Assembly: GCA_029907475.1 (NCBI GenBank)
Contig: JARYLU010000025.1
Span: 1-36,376, forward strand
DNA: 36,376 nucleotides
Reading direction: 5' to 3'
From: Bacillota bacterium
GTDB lineage: Bacteria; Bacillota; DSM-12270; Thermacetogeniales; Thermacetogeniaceae
Position numbers and translations under genes: made by a program. The notes beneath the pieces are model-generated. The model made no database searches. It saw only the letters and a program-made list of their open reading frames with translations, and was not told the origin of the DNA. This document shows positions 6,254 through 15,299 of the stretch, piece after piece. The first letter of the stretch is position 1, and every line of letters starts with the position of its first letter.

Positions 6254-7099
6254 GAGAGAAAGGGTTACGTTGCAGGCGACGGCACCCCCACCCGAACCAG
6301 AACAACCGCCTCCCGGCGTTGCGGCTGGGGCGCGCTGACGAACGTCTTCGTGCCGTGCAACGGGCGCTTCCCCACCCTGATCCTGCTCGCAAGCATTTTG
6401 ACGGGGGGCCTGGCCGCTTCAGGATGGCGGACGCTGGCAGCAACCGGGGTCGTCGCAGGGATGGTGATGCTGGGAATCGCGGCAACCTTTCTCGTCTCAT
6501 GGGGATTGTCCAGGACGCTTTTAAAAGGGGTCCCCTCTTTTTTCGCCCTGGAGCTCCCCCCTTTCCGCCCTCCCCAGTGGGGCCAGATCCTCGTGCGCTC
6601 CCTCTCAGACCGCACCCTGGTCGTGCTCAAGCGGGCGGTGTGCGTGGCCGCTCCCGCGGGCGCCCTCACGTGGCTCCTGGCCAACACCCAAATCGGCGGG
6701 AGCAGCCTGCTCGGAGGGCTCGCCGGCGGGCTCGACCCCCTGGGAAAGCTGCTTGGACTCGACGGCTTCATCCTTGCCGCGTTCATCCTCGGGCTGCCGG
6801 CCAACGAAATCGTGCTCCCCATCCTCATCATGGGTTACCTCTCCACAGGGGCGATGCAAGAAATAAAGGAGCTGGAGACACTGCAGGGCCTCTTTCTGGC
6901 CCACGGCTGGACCTGGCTGACGGCTTTAAACATGCTGCTTTTCTCCCTGCTTCACTTTCCTTGCGCCACTACGCTCCTGACGATCCGCAGGGAAACGGAG
7001 AGCTGGAAGTGGACCGCCCTCGCCGCAGCGATTCCCACCCTCGTCGCTGCCGCAGTCTGCCTGCTTACGGCCGCGGGGGCGCGGGCCTGCGGCCTTTAA
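6254..7099 (+). pseudogene. feoB: FeoB C-terminal membrane half, 5'-truncated
   Basis: From about 6332 the frame reads ALTNVFVPCNGRFPTLI, a hallmark segment in the middle of clostridial FeoB. Several membrane helices follow, including the second gate region (FILGLPANEIVLPILIMGYLS) and a C-terminal hydrophobic helix, about 250 residues in all. The G domain, first gate and the preceding Cys motif are missing; upstream of about 6330 the frame has no FeoB similarity and reaches a stop at 6251. Full FeoB is about 600-700 residues and imports Fe(II) through the membrane. A GTG at 6350 could initiate, but there is no good ribosome site. The matching N-terminal piece lies downstream at 7700. Confidence 0.8.
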
Positions 7100-7222
7100 A
7101 CCTGGCGCAATCCCGGGCGGCGACCTGCGGTCGACCGGGCCCCTGTATCCTGGTTGCTTTATTAATTTAGATTGGGAAGGCAGAACAGGGAAAGGAGTTG
7201 AAGAAAACTGCTGACCGAGAGC

Positions 7223-7687
7223 ATGGAAGACTACCTGGAGATGATCTACCGCCTCCGGGAGGCCAAGGGATACGTGCGGGCCGTAGACCTGGCAGAAGCC
7301 CTGAACGTCCAGCCATCTTCTGTGACCAGAATGATCCAGAAGCTGAGCGGAGCCGGATTTATCCGGTACGAAAAGTACCGAAACATCTCCCTAACACCGC
7401 GCGGGACCGCGCTCGGACATTTCCTGGTCTGGCGCGACCGGATGTTAAAGGAGTTCCTCGCCCTTTTAAAAGCGCCGGTGGGGGTGGAAGACCAGGTGGA
7501 GGGAATTGAGCACTACATCACCCCGCCCACGATGTGCCTGATCCGCAACCTGGTTGTTTATTTCACGAACAACCCGGAGCGCCTCCGGGAACTAGAACTG
7601 CTCCGGCAAGAGTTCCGCTACCCCGACGGGGAAAAGCTCGGGGAGCTAAGAGCCTGGCTCTTCAAGCACGCCTGCGAAGATGAATAG
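7223..7687 (+). CDS. MntR/DtxR-family metal-dependent repressor
   Basis: 154 residues, the usual length for MntR-like proteins. An N-terminal winged helix (SMEDYLEMIYRLREAKGYV, then VRAVDLAEALNVQPSSVTRMI as recognition region) leads to a dimerisation and metal-binding domain with Glu/His residues (GVEDQVEGIEHYI). Family members bind Mn(II) or Fe(II) and repress transport genes. It lies between the two FeoB pieces and 12 bases before the second, so it probably controlled iron uptake. Start ATG at 7223; a strong AAAGGAG lies 25 bases upstream with only CTG codons better spaced, so the start is uncertain. No C-terminal SH3-like extension is present. Confidence 0.88.
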   Translation: MEDYLEMIYRLREAKGYVRAVDLAEALNVQPSSVTRMIQKLSGAGFIRYEKYRNISLTPRGTALGHFLVWRDRMLKEFLALLKAPVGVEDQVEGIEHYITPPTMCLIRNLVVYFTNNPERLRELELLRQEFRYPDGEKLGELRAWLFKHACEDE

Positions 7688-7699
7688 GGAGATAAATAA

Positions 7700-8431
7700 A
7701 TGAGAAACGAGAGTGCATCCATAGAGAGGGAAAGCAGAACTGTGGGAAGACGAGCGCGAGAGGCCGGTGAGCTGGTGGTCGCCCTGGCGGGGAACCCCAA
7801 TACCGGAAAGAGCACCCTTTTCAATGTCCTGACGGGGCTCAGGCAGCACACCGGGAACTGGCCCGGGAAAACGGTGGAGGTGGCGCGGGGATACTACCGG
7901 CACCGGGGAAAACGGATTACCCTCGTCGACCTGCCGGGAAACTACTCCCTCCTCGCCAATTCCCCGGAAGAGGAGGTCGCCCGGGATTTCCTCTGCTTCG
8001 CGCAGCCGGGCGCCGTGGTCGTGGTTGTTGACGCCACCTGCCTGGAGCGCAACCTCAACCTTGTCCTGCAGGTAACCGAAATTACTCCCCGCATGGCGGT
8101 CTGCTTAAACCTCATCGACGAAGCGCGGCGCCGGGGGATCGAGCTCGACTGCACCGGTCTTGCGGAAGCGCTGGGGGTTCCGGTCGTCCCCACCTCCGCC
8201 CGCCGGGGTAAGGGCCTGCAGCAGCTCAAGGATACCATCGACGACATCCTGACCGGTGTCATCAGACCCGCTCCCCGGGCGGTGTGCTACGACGCGAAGC
8301 TGGAGGCCTGCGTAAGAGAGCTTGAGCGAGAACTGGCGGGCTTGCTGGACGGGAGGTTCAGCCCCCGCTGGGTGGCCCTCCGCCTGATCAGCGGCGATCA
8401 CGAAATCCTCAAAAGAATCAAAATGATTTAA
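7700..8431 (+). CDS. feoB: FeoB N-terminal GTPase domain as a separate protein
   Basis: 243 residues with a complete G domain. P-loop GNPNTGKST lies at 31-39, followed by the FeoB-typical TGLRQHTGNWPGKTVE, then G3 DLPGN at 77-81, NLID at 137-140 and SARRG as G5. A helical insert follows and the protein stops after LISGDHEILKRI, exactly where full FeoB continues into membrane helices. It starts 12 bases after the regulator with a GGGAG site. Some clostridia are annotated with a free FeoB small GTPase, so it may still be expressed. With the membrane half at 6254-7099 it forms a permuted, split feoB. Without the rest of the membrane domain it cannot transport iron by itself. Confidence 0.85.
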   Translation: MRNESASIERESRTVGRRAREAGELVVALAGNPNTGKSTLFNVLTGLRQHTGNWPGKTVEVARGYYRHRGKRITLVDLPGNYSLLANSPEEEVARDFLCFAQPGAVVVVVDATCLERNLNLVLQVTEITPRMAVCLNLIDEARRRGIELDCTGLAEALGVPVVPTSARRGKGLQQLKDTIDDILTGVIRPAPRAVCYDAKLEACVRELERELAGLLDGRFSPRWVALRLISGDHEILKRIKMI

Positions 8432-8556
8432 GCGGCTCCCGCCGGGCAATACTAAAGCTGCGGCAAAAACGGGGCCTCGAAGCGGCAGCGGCCTGCAGGG
8501 TATAGGAGCTCCGAGGCAATGATGGCAATGAGGCAAGAATAAGCGGGGGTGAAGCT

Positions 8557-9567
8557 GTGTTCAGGCCGGAACGCGTCATCTTCGAGAGAGATGCCCTTTC
8601 CTACCCGCTGGGAGAAAGGCTCTACCGATCTTTTCGGGAGCAAAAGGTGGAGGTGGGCTTCACCGGTTCCCATAACCGTGTGACGGGGATTCCCGGCAAG
8701 ACGCGGGGGACGAAGTTCTTCCACGCCAAGCGCACCCTGGTGGTGGGGATCCGGCGCAGCAGGGATTTCGAGACCTGCCGCCCCTCCGCCCACTACCAGC
8801 TTCCCCTCGCCACAGGCTGCCCCGGGCTCTGCGAATACTGCTACCTCCTGACAAACCTCGGCCGGAACCCCTACATCCGGGTCTACGTCAACGTGGAGGA
8901 GATCCTCGCCACAGCGCGGGACTACATCAGGGCCGGGCTCCCCGAAACGACCGTTTTCGAGGGGGCGGCAACCTCAGACCCCCTCGCCGTCGAGCCGTAC
9001 ACCGGAAGCCTCGCCCTTGCAATCGAGTTCTTCGCCCGGGAGCCGCAGGGTCGCTTCCGCTTCGTCACCAAATTCACCGAAGTCGACTCCCTGCTCAACC
9101 TCGACCACCAGAAAGCTACCCGCTTCCGCTTTTCTATCAACACGGAAAGGGTAATCAAGACCTTCGAGCACGCCACCCCGCCCCTCCAGGAGCGCCTGGC
9201 GGCCGCCCGAAAAGTGACTGCAGCGGGATACCCCCTCGGCTTCATGATCGCCCCCATCATCGCCACCGAAGACTGGGAGGAGGAATACGGAGCGCTTTGC
9301 CGGGAACTCGCCCCCTTCGCGGACCTCCCCGACCTCACCTTCGAACTCATCACCCACCGCTTCACGGCGCGGGCCAAGAACCTGATCCGGGAACTCTTCC
9401 CCAAAACAAAACTCCCCCTCGGCGAGAAGGAGAGGGAGTTCAAGTGGGGCCAGTTCGGCTACGGGAAGTACGTCTACCCGCGGGAACTGTACCGAAAAAT
9501 CGAAGCCTTTTTCCGCACCGCGCTCGAGACCGGCTTCCCGCACGCTCGCATCGAATACTTCGTTTAA
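8557..9567 (+). CDS. splB: Spore photoproduct lyase family radical SAM protein
   Basis: 336 residues, the normal SPL length. The radical-SAM cluster motif is present as Cys88-x3-Cys92-x2-Cys95 in GCPGLCEYCYL, after an SPL-type N-terminus. Spore photoproduct lyase uses [4Fe-4S] and S-adenosylmethionine to reverse the thymine dimer formed in UV-irradiated spores, and so points to an endospore former. Start GTG at 8557 with GGGGGTG upstream. One oddity: the segment FEGAATSDPL (134-143) has Ala where, as I recall, the Bacillus subtilis enzyme has its H-donor Cys141 (ACTSD). It follows the FeoB GTPase piece by 125 bp but is unlikely to be functionally linked. Confidence 0.88.
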   Translation: MFRPERVIFERDALSYPLGERLYRSFREQKVEVGFTGSHNRVTGIPGKTRGTKFFHAKRTLVVGIRRSRDFETCRPSAHYQLPLATGCPGLCEYCYLLTNLGRNPYIRVYVNVEEILATARDYIRAGLPETTVFEGAATSDPLAVEPYTGSLALAIEFFAREPQGRFRFVTKFTEVDSLLNLDHQKATRFRFSINTERVIKTFEHATPPLQERLAAARKVTAAGYPLGFMIAPIIATEDWEEEYGALCRELAPFADLPDLTFELITHRFTARAKNLIRELFPKTKLPLGEKEREFKWGQFGYGKYVYPRELYRKIEAFFRTALETGFPHARIEYFV

Positions 9568-9900
9568 ACTCTCTTTTCAATCTCTCGTCCCCTGAAATTC
9601 CAAAAACCGGGCATACCTGCCCTCAGTCTCATTGGAGACAAGATTAAGAACGAAGTTAAAATGGAGAAGGCTTTCAGGTTTTCTACCGGAAAGAAGGAAT
9701 TTCTGGAAGACATGGAGAATTCCGCCGTAATAATCAGGCGTAAGACGGACGAAGGGGAACCGGCGGGGGCAGGCAAGGATGAAGGGTGCAGGAATCCGGC
9801 AAGCCTTGCTTTTCAAGGAGGATCTTGACCGGGGATCTTTATTAATGAGAAAGTTTTTATAATGGAAGGGGCTAACCTGAAAACGAGAGGAGAAGGAGCT
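9568..9900 (+). other. Intergenic region, no confident gene
   Basis: No family is recognisable in the 330 bases between splB and the macrodomain gene. A plus-strand frame from ATG 9661 to TGA 9828 (55 codons, starting MEKAFRFSTGKKEF) is the only reading with a protein-like composition, but it lacks a ribosome site and is more likely a relic. A TATAAT sequence at about 9858 has no good -35. Confidence 0.4.
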
Positions 9901-10437
9901 ATGGAGAAGACGTTAATGGGCGTTAGAGTCGAGTGTGTTCTGGGGGATATAACCCGGCAAGTGGGGTTTGATGCAGTAGTGAACGCGGCCAACGCCCAGC
10001 TCCGGCGCGGGGGCGGTGTGGCAGGTGCCATCCACAGGGCGGCCGGGCCGGGGCTGGAGGAAGAGTGCCGGCCGCTGGCTCCGATCAGGCCGGGAACGGC
10101 CGTGATTACCGGCGGGCACAACCTGCCCAACCGGTACGTCATTCACTGCCTGGGACCTGTTTACGGCGCGGACCGGCCTTCGGACCAGCTGCTTGCCAAT
10201 TGCTACCGGAATGCCCTGGAGCTTGCCGATCGGCATGGAATAACATCAGTGGCTTTCCCCGCCATTTCCACAGGAGCGTTTGGATATCCCACACAGGAGG
10301 CGGCTGAAATAGCCTTCAAAACAATAGCCGAAGTAATTCCCTCATTAAAGTCGGTCAAGCTGATCCGCTTTGTCCTCTGGGGCGAGGAAGCTCTGGAGAT
10401 CCACGAGCAGGCCCTGGCGCGGTGCCTGTCGTTATAG
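9901..10437 (+). CDS. Macrodomain protein (ADP-ribose deacetylase type)
   Basis: 178 residues. Typical macrodomain motifs are GDITRQVGFDAVVNAANAQL (catalytic Asn region), GGGVAGAIHRAAG (the glycine-rich loop contacting ADP-ribose) and FPAISTGAFGYP (distal ribose loop). Such MacroD/YmdB-like enzymes remove O-acetyl or ADP-ribosyl groups. I chose ATG 9901 because AGGAG lies eight bases upstream; the in-frame ATG at 9862 has no comparable site. It lies alone on the plus strand, convergent with the methyltransferase. It could be housekeeping or reverse a DNA/protein ADP-ribosylating toxin, but no such toxin is seen in the window. Confidence 0.92.
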   Translation: MEKTLMGVRVECVLGDITRQVGFDAVVNAANAQLRRGGGVAGAIHRAAGPGLEEECRPLAPIRPGTAVITGGHNLPNRYVIHCLGPVYGADRPSDQLLANCYRNALELADRHGITSVAFPAISTGAFGYPTQEAAEIAFKTIAEVIPSLKSVKLIRFVLWGEEALEIHEQALARCLSL

Positions 10438-10495
10438 CAGGCACGCCCTGCCCCCTTTTCGGGCGACTCGTCCTGGAACCCGGTTGCAACAACAA

Positions 10496-11389
10496 TTATC
10501 TCTCCTTCTGGAGGCGCTCCTCGCACAAGGTACAGTACTCAGGGACAATCTCATACCCTACGTAACGCCTGCCGAGTCTTTTCGCTGCGATACACGTCGT
10601 CCCCGAGCCGGCGAAAGGGTCCAGGACGACATCCCTGACGTAGGAGTAAAGCTTGATCACCCGGCTCGCCAGCTCCACCGGAAAGGGAGCGGGGTGGCCC
10701 ACCCTTTTCGCGGACTCCGGCGGTACCTCCCATACGGAGAGGGTGGAAGACATAAACTCCTCTCTGGTAAGATCAGAAGTGCCGGTATCGGGACGGGAAA
10801 AATGCTCTTTTACAAAGACAAGGAGGTACTCGTGGATATCCCGCAGGCGGGGGGATTTCGCTGAAAGCCAGCTTCCCCAGGCACAGGAGCCGTTGGCGCC
10901 CCTGCTCTTCTGCCAGATGATTTCCCCTGCAGGAAGAAAACCCAAGCCTGTGTGGATGAGGTAAAAATAGGCGTGCATCGGGATGTAGGGCTTGCGCCCC
11001 AGGTTGGCGATATTGATGACATACCTGCCGCCAGGTTTGAGGGTCCTGTAGACCTCGGCCCCCACCCGGCTCATGAGCCCGAAGTAGGCCGCAATATCCA
11101 GGTCTTCATCGTATTCCTTTCCGGAGTTATACGGGGGTGAAGTAAAGACAAGCGCCACGCTCCCGTCCGGAACATGACGCATATCCTCGGAGGTGTGGCA
11201 GTAGATGCGATCAGCCCAGTCCTGGAGGGGCTTAAAAGGAACCTTTCTCCTGGTATCCCGCACGCCCATCCCAACGAGGAGGCGCTGCAGGGATTCAAAG
11301 TCCCCCTGGTAAAGGTTGCGTGAGTAAAAGGCCGAAGAGTCGTGCCCTTCTCTTTTCGGAGTACCAAACGAAGCCGTCCTGGTGGCCAT
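10496..11389 (-). CDS. Beta-class DNA methyltransferase (m4C or m6A), solitary
   Basis: 297 residues. Motif IV TSPPYN lies at 83-88 and precedes motif [10 protein letters not shown] at 257-265, the order of beta-class amino-methyltransferases. TSPPY is more common in N4-cytosine enzymes, DPPY in N6-adenine enzymes, so m4C is somewhat favoured. The central target-recognition part spans roughly 120-235. ATG at 11387-11389 has a GGGTGA site. No restriction endonuclease gene is adjacent; the flanks are the macrodomain gene and a gene-poor stretch. It may be an orphan regulator, a phage-type methylase or the survivor of a restriction-modification pair. Confidence 0.9.
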   Translation of the reverse strand: MATRTASFGTPKREGHDSSAFYSRNLYQGDFESLQRLLVGMGVRDTRRKVPFKPLQDWADRIYCHTSEDMRHVPDGSVALVFTSPPYNSGKEYDEDLDIAAYFGLMSRVGAEVYRTLKPGGRYVINIANLGRKPYIPMHAYFYLIHTGLGFLPAGEIIWQKSRGANGSCAWGSWLSAKSPRLRDIHEYLLVFVKEHFSRPDTGTSDLTREEFMSSTLSVWEVPPESAKRVGHPAPFPVELASRVIKLYSYVRDVVLDPFAGSGTTCIAAKRLGRRYVGYEIVPEYCTLCEERLQKER

Positions 11390-11773
11390 CTGGAGTCACC
11401 CTCCGTCTACCGGATCGCTTATTTTTTATCGATCTTCTTAATAAGTTCTCGCATTTATACCTAATTCCTCCTTTTCATGTTTCAACTCCTATATTTCAGC
11501 TCCCCCACTCACAGGGTAAAGAGTTCTGCAAGCGCAACCACCTGGAGCACTTCACAGGCAGACTTGTTTTGCAATTTTTTCTCGGATTACATGCAGCGGT
11601 TCTACCGGCGCTGCGCAAGGCGGCCATCTTGGAAAGGCTTGGTGAAGAGCGTGGTTGACGGGATGCTCCGCTACAAGGCGCGCCCGCGCCTTCCGGCAGG
11701 CATCCCCTTGCTCCACCAGCTCCGCAAGCAATCGGGCGAGAAGCGAGGTTAGCAATCTGAATGTTTCACGCAT
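11390..11773. other. Gene-poor region with one doubtful small ORF
   Basis: No recognisable gene. A 73-codon minus-strand frame (11552-11773, MRETFRLLTSLLARLLAELVEQ) starts inside the TGA of the adaptor gene but has no ribosome site and ends in low-complexity residues. Plus-strand frames here are equally unconvincing. The composition suggests a degraded coding region. Confidence 0.3.
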
Positions 11774-12928
11774 TCAGCACTTTTTCGCAGGCACTGCAGC
11801 GACCGCCATCCCATCCTGCAGGGCGCCCACGTTGCTCACGGCAACCTGTTCGCCCGGCCGCAGCCCCTGCAGGACCATTACTTCCTCATTGCCTCTCAGA
11901 CCCAACCTGACGGGCCTCAGGACCGCCCTGCCGCGGCTGACGACGAAGACACAGCTCTGCCCGTCCCCGGTCTTCACCGCCGCAAGGGGGACGACGACAC
12001 CTTTTGGCCCGGTGATCCTGATCGTTGCCCGCGCCGTCATCCCCGCGACCAGGCCGCTCCCCCCGGAAACAGAGACTTCTACCGGGAAGTACTGGCCGGT
12101 TGTTGCCGCCACCGGCCCCACGCGGCTGATCCTGCCAACAAAGGACCTCCCCGGGAGGGCATCAACAGCCACCTTGACCTCCTGCCCAACGGAAAGCAGG
12201 GGCACAGCCTCCTGGGATACCATCCCCTGGAGCTTGAGGACCCCTACATCGGCAACTGTTAAAAGAGGCACCCCTGGTGAGGCCAGCTCCCCGGGGTTGA
12301 TGTTGCGGTTGGTGACGACTCCGCCGATCGGGCTGGTGATCCTGCTGTTGCTGATCTGGGCGCTGATCACCCCGGCAGCAGCCTGCTGCACGGCGATGGT
12401 GTTATTTGCCGCCTCGTACTTCTTCGCGAAGTCCTGGTACTTTTTCCCGGCTCCTTCCAGCCTGCTCTGCGCCTCATCGAGCTGGCTCGGAGAAGCGGCT
12501 CCGGCATCGGCCAGCTTTTTGATGCGCTCGCAGGTCTTCTGGGCGAGGTCGAGTTCCACCCGCGCCGCCTCGATGCCGATCCGGGCGTCTTCCGCCTGGC
12601 TCTTCGCCACCCGGACTGCGGCCTGGGCCTGCTCGAGCTGGGCGTTCAGCTCCCTGGTGTCAATCTGGAGCAGGAGCTGGCCGGCTGCTACGCGGTCGCC
12701 CACATCAGCCCCCACCACATCCACCACACCCGCCAGCTTGCTGAAGATGTTGACAGTCCTGTTCGGGGCCAGGACCCCGGTAATCTCCAGATCCGTCGTG
12801 ATGGCGCCCTCACTGACCGGGAGGACCTCCACCGTCACCTTGCCGGCGGCCCTGCTGCCGCACCCCGCCACCAGGAGCAAAGACACCGCCGATAAAATGG
12901 CAGCTATTGCTTTCCTCCAGTTTCTCAT
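11774..12928 (-). CDS. Efflux adaptor lipoprotein, RND/MacA type (HlyD/AcrA family)
   Basis: 384 residues. A signal peptide ends in the lipobox LVAGC (Cys23), so it should be anchored to the outer face of the membrane. After the first beta-barrel strand come a biotinyl-lipoyl half (about 60-95), a long alpha hairpin (95-195), the second lipoyl half (RITSPIGGVVTNRN) and a C-terminal beta-barrel. ATG 12928 has a GGGGAG site. It is the last gene of the MarR-EmrB-EmrA operon, 51 bases after the EmrA-like gene. A second adaptor is unusual: no RND or MacB-type ABC transporter and no TolC accompany it. Confidence 0.87.
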   Translation of the reverse strand: MRNWRKAIAAILSAVSLLLVAGCGSRAAGKVTVEVLPVSEGAITTDLEITGVLAPNRTVNIFSKLAGVVDVVGADVGDRVAAGQLLLQIDTRELNAQLEQAQAAVRVAKSQAEDARIGIEAARVELDLAQKTCERIKKLADAGAASPSQLDEAQSRLEGAGKKYQDFAKKYEAANNTIAVQQAAAGVISAQISNSRITSPIGGVVTNRNINPGELASPGVPLLTVADVGVLKLQGMVSQEAVPLLSVGQEVKVAVDALPGRSFVGRISRVGPVAATTGQYFPVEVSVSGGSGLVAGMTARATIRITGPKGVVVPLAAVKTGDGQSCVFVVSRGRAVLRPVRLGLRGNEEVMVLQGLRPGEQVAVSNVGALQDGMAVAAVPAKKC

Positions 12929-12979
12929 CCCAATCTCCCCTTCACCGTAGTCACCGGTTAAAAAGCCCTTCAGAAAAGC

Positions 12980-13675
12980 TCACCTGACGTGGATCTTCAC
13001 GGTCACGCTCATCCCCGGCATCAGCTTCAGATCGTGCCCGCTGACGAGCCGGATCTTTACGGGGATCACCTGGGTCACCTTGGTGTAGTTGCCGCCGGTG
13101 TTCTGGGCAGGCAGGAGCGAAAAAACGGAGGTCGTGGCCATCCCGATGTTTTCCACCCTGCCGCTGAAGACGCGCCCCGGATAGGCATCGATCCTGACAT
13201 CGACCGGCTGCCCCACCCTGACCCGCTCAATCACCTTTTCCTTGATGTTGGCGCTGATGTAAATGTTCTCCGTGTCGGCGATTACTGCCAGCGACATCCC
13301 GGGTGTGGCCATCTGTCCCACGACGGCTTTCGACTGGATCACCCGCCCGCTGATCGGCGCCTTGATCACCGCCTTCTCTGCCATCACCCCGGCCACTGCC
13401 CCCATTGTTTGAGGGTTGAGCGCGCTCGAGGTGAGGGCGGAACCGAGGTCCTGCCGCCCGAGCACCTGCCCCGCCCGGACCACGTCCCCTTCCCTGACGT
13501 TCCACTCAAGAAGCTTGCCGCTGATCTCCGGGATCACGGTGACCGCATCCGCGGCCACGCGGGCATCCTCGGTGCTCACGTAATGCTCGCCTTCGTAGTG
13601 GTAGTAAAAGGCGATGCCACCCGCTCCGGCAATCGTTAACGCGAGAACCAGCGCGATAACCAGACGTCTCCGCAA
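12980..13675 (-). CDS. emrA: EmrA-like membrane-fusion protein
   Basis: About 231 residues. One N-terminal membrane helix is followed by the EmrA-type YVSTEDARVAADAVTV start of the lipoyl domain, a short linker in place of the long coiled-coil hairpin (hence the small size), the second lipoyl half (KAPISGRVIQSKAVVG) and a beta-barrel. I chose TTG at 13673-13675 because AAGGAG lies eight bases upstream; the GTG at 13684 overlaps that site. EmrA proteins link EmrB-type proton/drug antiporters to the cell exterior. It lies 25 bases after emrB in the same operon. Confidence 0.88.
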   Translation of the reverse strand: MRRRLVIALVLALTIAGAGGIAFYYHYEGEHYVSTEDARVAADAVTVIPEISGKLLEWNVREGDVVRAGQVLGRQDLGSALTSSALNPQTMGAVAGVMAEKAVIKAPISGRVIQSKAVVGQMATPGMSLAVIADTENIYISANIKEKVIERVRVGQPVDVRIDAYPGRVFSGRVENIGMATTSVFSLLPAQNTGGNYTKVTQVIPVKIRLVSGHDLKLMPGMSVTVKIHVR

Positions 13676-13700
13676 CGAAATCACTCCTTACCGCCCATCT

Positions 13701-15299
13701 TTACTCGAGAACCGCCCCTCCCCTGCGGCGGCCTTCCCCTTTACGCAAAAACAAGGCAGGAACGACCCCCGCCAGGGTAAAGCAGGCGGCAATGATGAAA
13801 ATGTCGTCGATGCTCCGTACGAAGGCCTCCAGAGAGACCACCCGCTGGAGGTAGAGGAGGCCCGGTGCCCTCGCCTGGGCAGGGTCAATACCCAGGTGCA
13901 GCCCCACCTGCTGCAGGAACTGTGCCACCAACGGGTTTGTGGCCGTGACGTTGCTCGCCATGTGCGTGGCGTGCATGACCCCCCGCCTGTTCATGATGGA
14001 GGTCAGCACCGCGATTCCGAAGGAGCCCGAGACCCGGCTGATGATGTTGGTGATCGCCGAGGCCCGCCCCACCAGCTCAGTAGGAATTACCGCCAGGGCC
14101 GCGGTCTGGGCCGGCATGTTGGCGAAGGACATGCCCAGGCCGCGCAGAACCATCCACGTGACGATGGTCGTCGTGGGGGTATTCAGGTTCAGGTGATGGA
14201 GAAGATAAGTCATCAAGGAGAGAAAGAGGAGCCCGGAGACCGAGAGGGCCTTGGGGCCCACGCGGTCGTAGAGGAACCCCACAACAGGCATCATCACCCC
14301 GGAGACAAGTGCCCCCGGCATCATCAGGAGCCCCGTTTCCATCGCCCCCAGCCCCCGCGCCGTCTGCAGGAAGAGGGGGAGGTAAAAGACGCCAGCGTAG
14401 AGGCCGATGGTGGTGACGACAACCATGAAGTTGGCAAGGGCAAAGGTGGGGTAGCGGAAAACGCGCAGGTCCAGGAGGGGATTCTCCCGGGTCAACTCCA
14501 GGTAAACGAAGAGGCCCAGCATCACCACGCTCGTGTAGAGAAGGAGAACTATGGACTCCGAGGTCCACCCCCAGTCATTCCCCTTGCTGAGAGCCAGCAG
14601 CAGGCAGAACAACCCTGTGGCAGAAGTCAGGACCCCTCCGGTATCGAGGCGGCCCGCCCCGGAGGGGGGGAAATCGGGGATGAAGAAATACGAAAGCAGT
14701 GCCCCCAGTATGCCGATGGGCAGGTTGATGGTGAAGATCCAGCGCCAGTTTACGTATTCAACCAGGTAGCCTCCCAGGGTAGGGCCTATCGCCGGCGCCA
14801 CGAGGAGGGCGATCCCGAAGATCCCCATGCCGCTGCCGAGCATCTCGGGGGGAACGATCCGGACGACCATTGACATCGTCGTGGGCATGATCATCCCTCC
14901 CCCCAGCGCCTGGATCACCCGGGCAGCGATGAGGGAGTCAATGTTCCAGCTCAGGCTGCACAAAAGCGACCCGAAAGTAAAAACCAGCAGAGAAAGGATG
15001 TACAGGCGCTTGAAACCCAGCCTGTCGCCCAGCCAGCCGCTCAAGGGGACAACAACACCGAGCGCCAGCATGTAGATGGTGACCACCCACTCCACGGTGC
15101 TGATGTCGGTGTTGAAGATGTTCATGATAGTGGGAATGGCGACATTGACGATGCTGGAGTCCAGGATCGCCATGAAGGCCCCGATCAAAGACGTCAGTAC
15201 GGGTATGATCCAGAAATAGCCGCTTCTTCCCCCTGCCGGGGCGGCCGCGCGGGGGTCTTGGAGATGCTGGGGTCCTCGTTGCCGATCGGTTCCCGTCAA
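13701..15299 (-). CDS. emrB: DHA2-family MFS drug/proton antiporter (EmrB/QacA type)
   Basis: 532 residues with about 14 hydrophobic helices, the DHA2 layout. Motifs include LDSSIVNVAIPTI in helix 1, GWLGDRLGFKRLY between helices 2 and 3 and the GPTLGGYLVE antiporter motif in helix 5. Its role is efflux of hydrophobic drugs or cations driven by protons. Start TTG at 15297-15299 overlaps the last four bases of the marR gene and has GGGTG upstream, implying translational coupling. The upstream repressor and downstream adaptors make a complete inducible efflux operon. Confidence 0.93.
   Translation of the reverse strand: MTGTDRQRGPQHLQDPRAAAPAGGRSGYFWIIPVLTSLIGAFMAILDSSIVNVAIPTIMNIFNTDISTVEWVVTIYMLALGVVVPLSGWLGDRLGFKRLYILSLLVFTFGSLLCSLSWNIDSLIAARVIQALGGGMIMPTTMSMVVRIVPPEMLGSGMGIFGIALLVAPAIGPTLGGYLVEYVNWRWIFTINLPIGILGALLSYFFIPDFPPSGAGRLDTGGVLTSATGLFCLLLALSKGNDWGWTSESIVLLLYTSVVMLGLFVYLELTRENPLLDLRVFRYPTFALANFMVVVTTIGLYAGVFYLPLFLQTARGLGAMETGLLMMPGALVSGVMMPVVGFLYDRVGPKALSVSGLLFLSLMTYLLHHLNLNTPTTTIVTWMVLRGLGMSFANMPAQTAALAVIPTELVGRASAITNIISRVSGSFGIAVLTSIMNRRGVMHATHMASNVTATNPLVAQFLQQVGLHLGIDPAQARAPGLLYLQRVVSLEAFVRSIDDIFIIAACFTLAGVVPALFLRKGEGRRRGGAVLE

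Noticed and set aside
6226-7170. 314-codon plus-strand frame over the FeoB region
   Set aside because: Arg/Pro-rich shadow frame of the high-GC feoB fragment; the true frame (6350-7099) has the FeoB motifs.
11655-12950. 431-codon plus-strand frame opposite the adaptor gene
   Set aside because: Ser/Thr/Pro-rich antisense shadow of the clear HlyD-family gene.
12989-13639. Long plus-strand frame opposite the emrA-like gene
   Set aside because: His/Asp/Pro-rich antisense shadow; the minus frame has a ribosome site, membrane helix and lipoyl motifs.
13614-14873. 419-codon plus-strand frame opposite emrB
   Set aside because: Hydrophilic low-complexity shadow of a membrane-protein gene; no start signals or homology.
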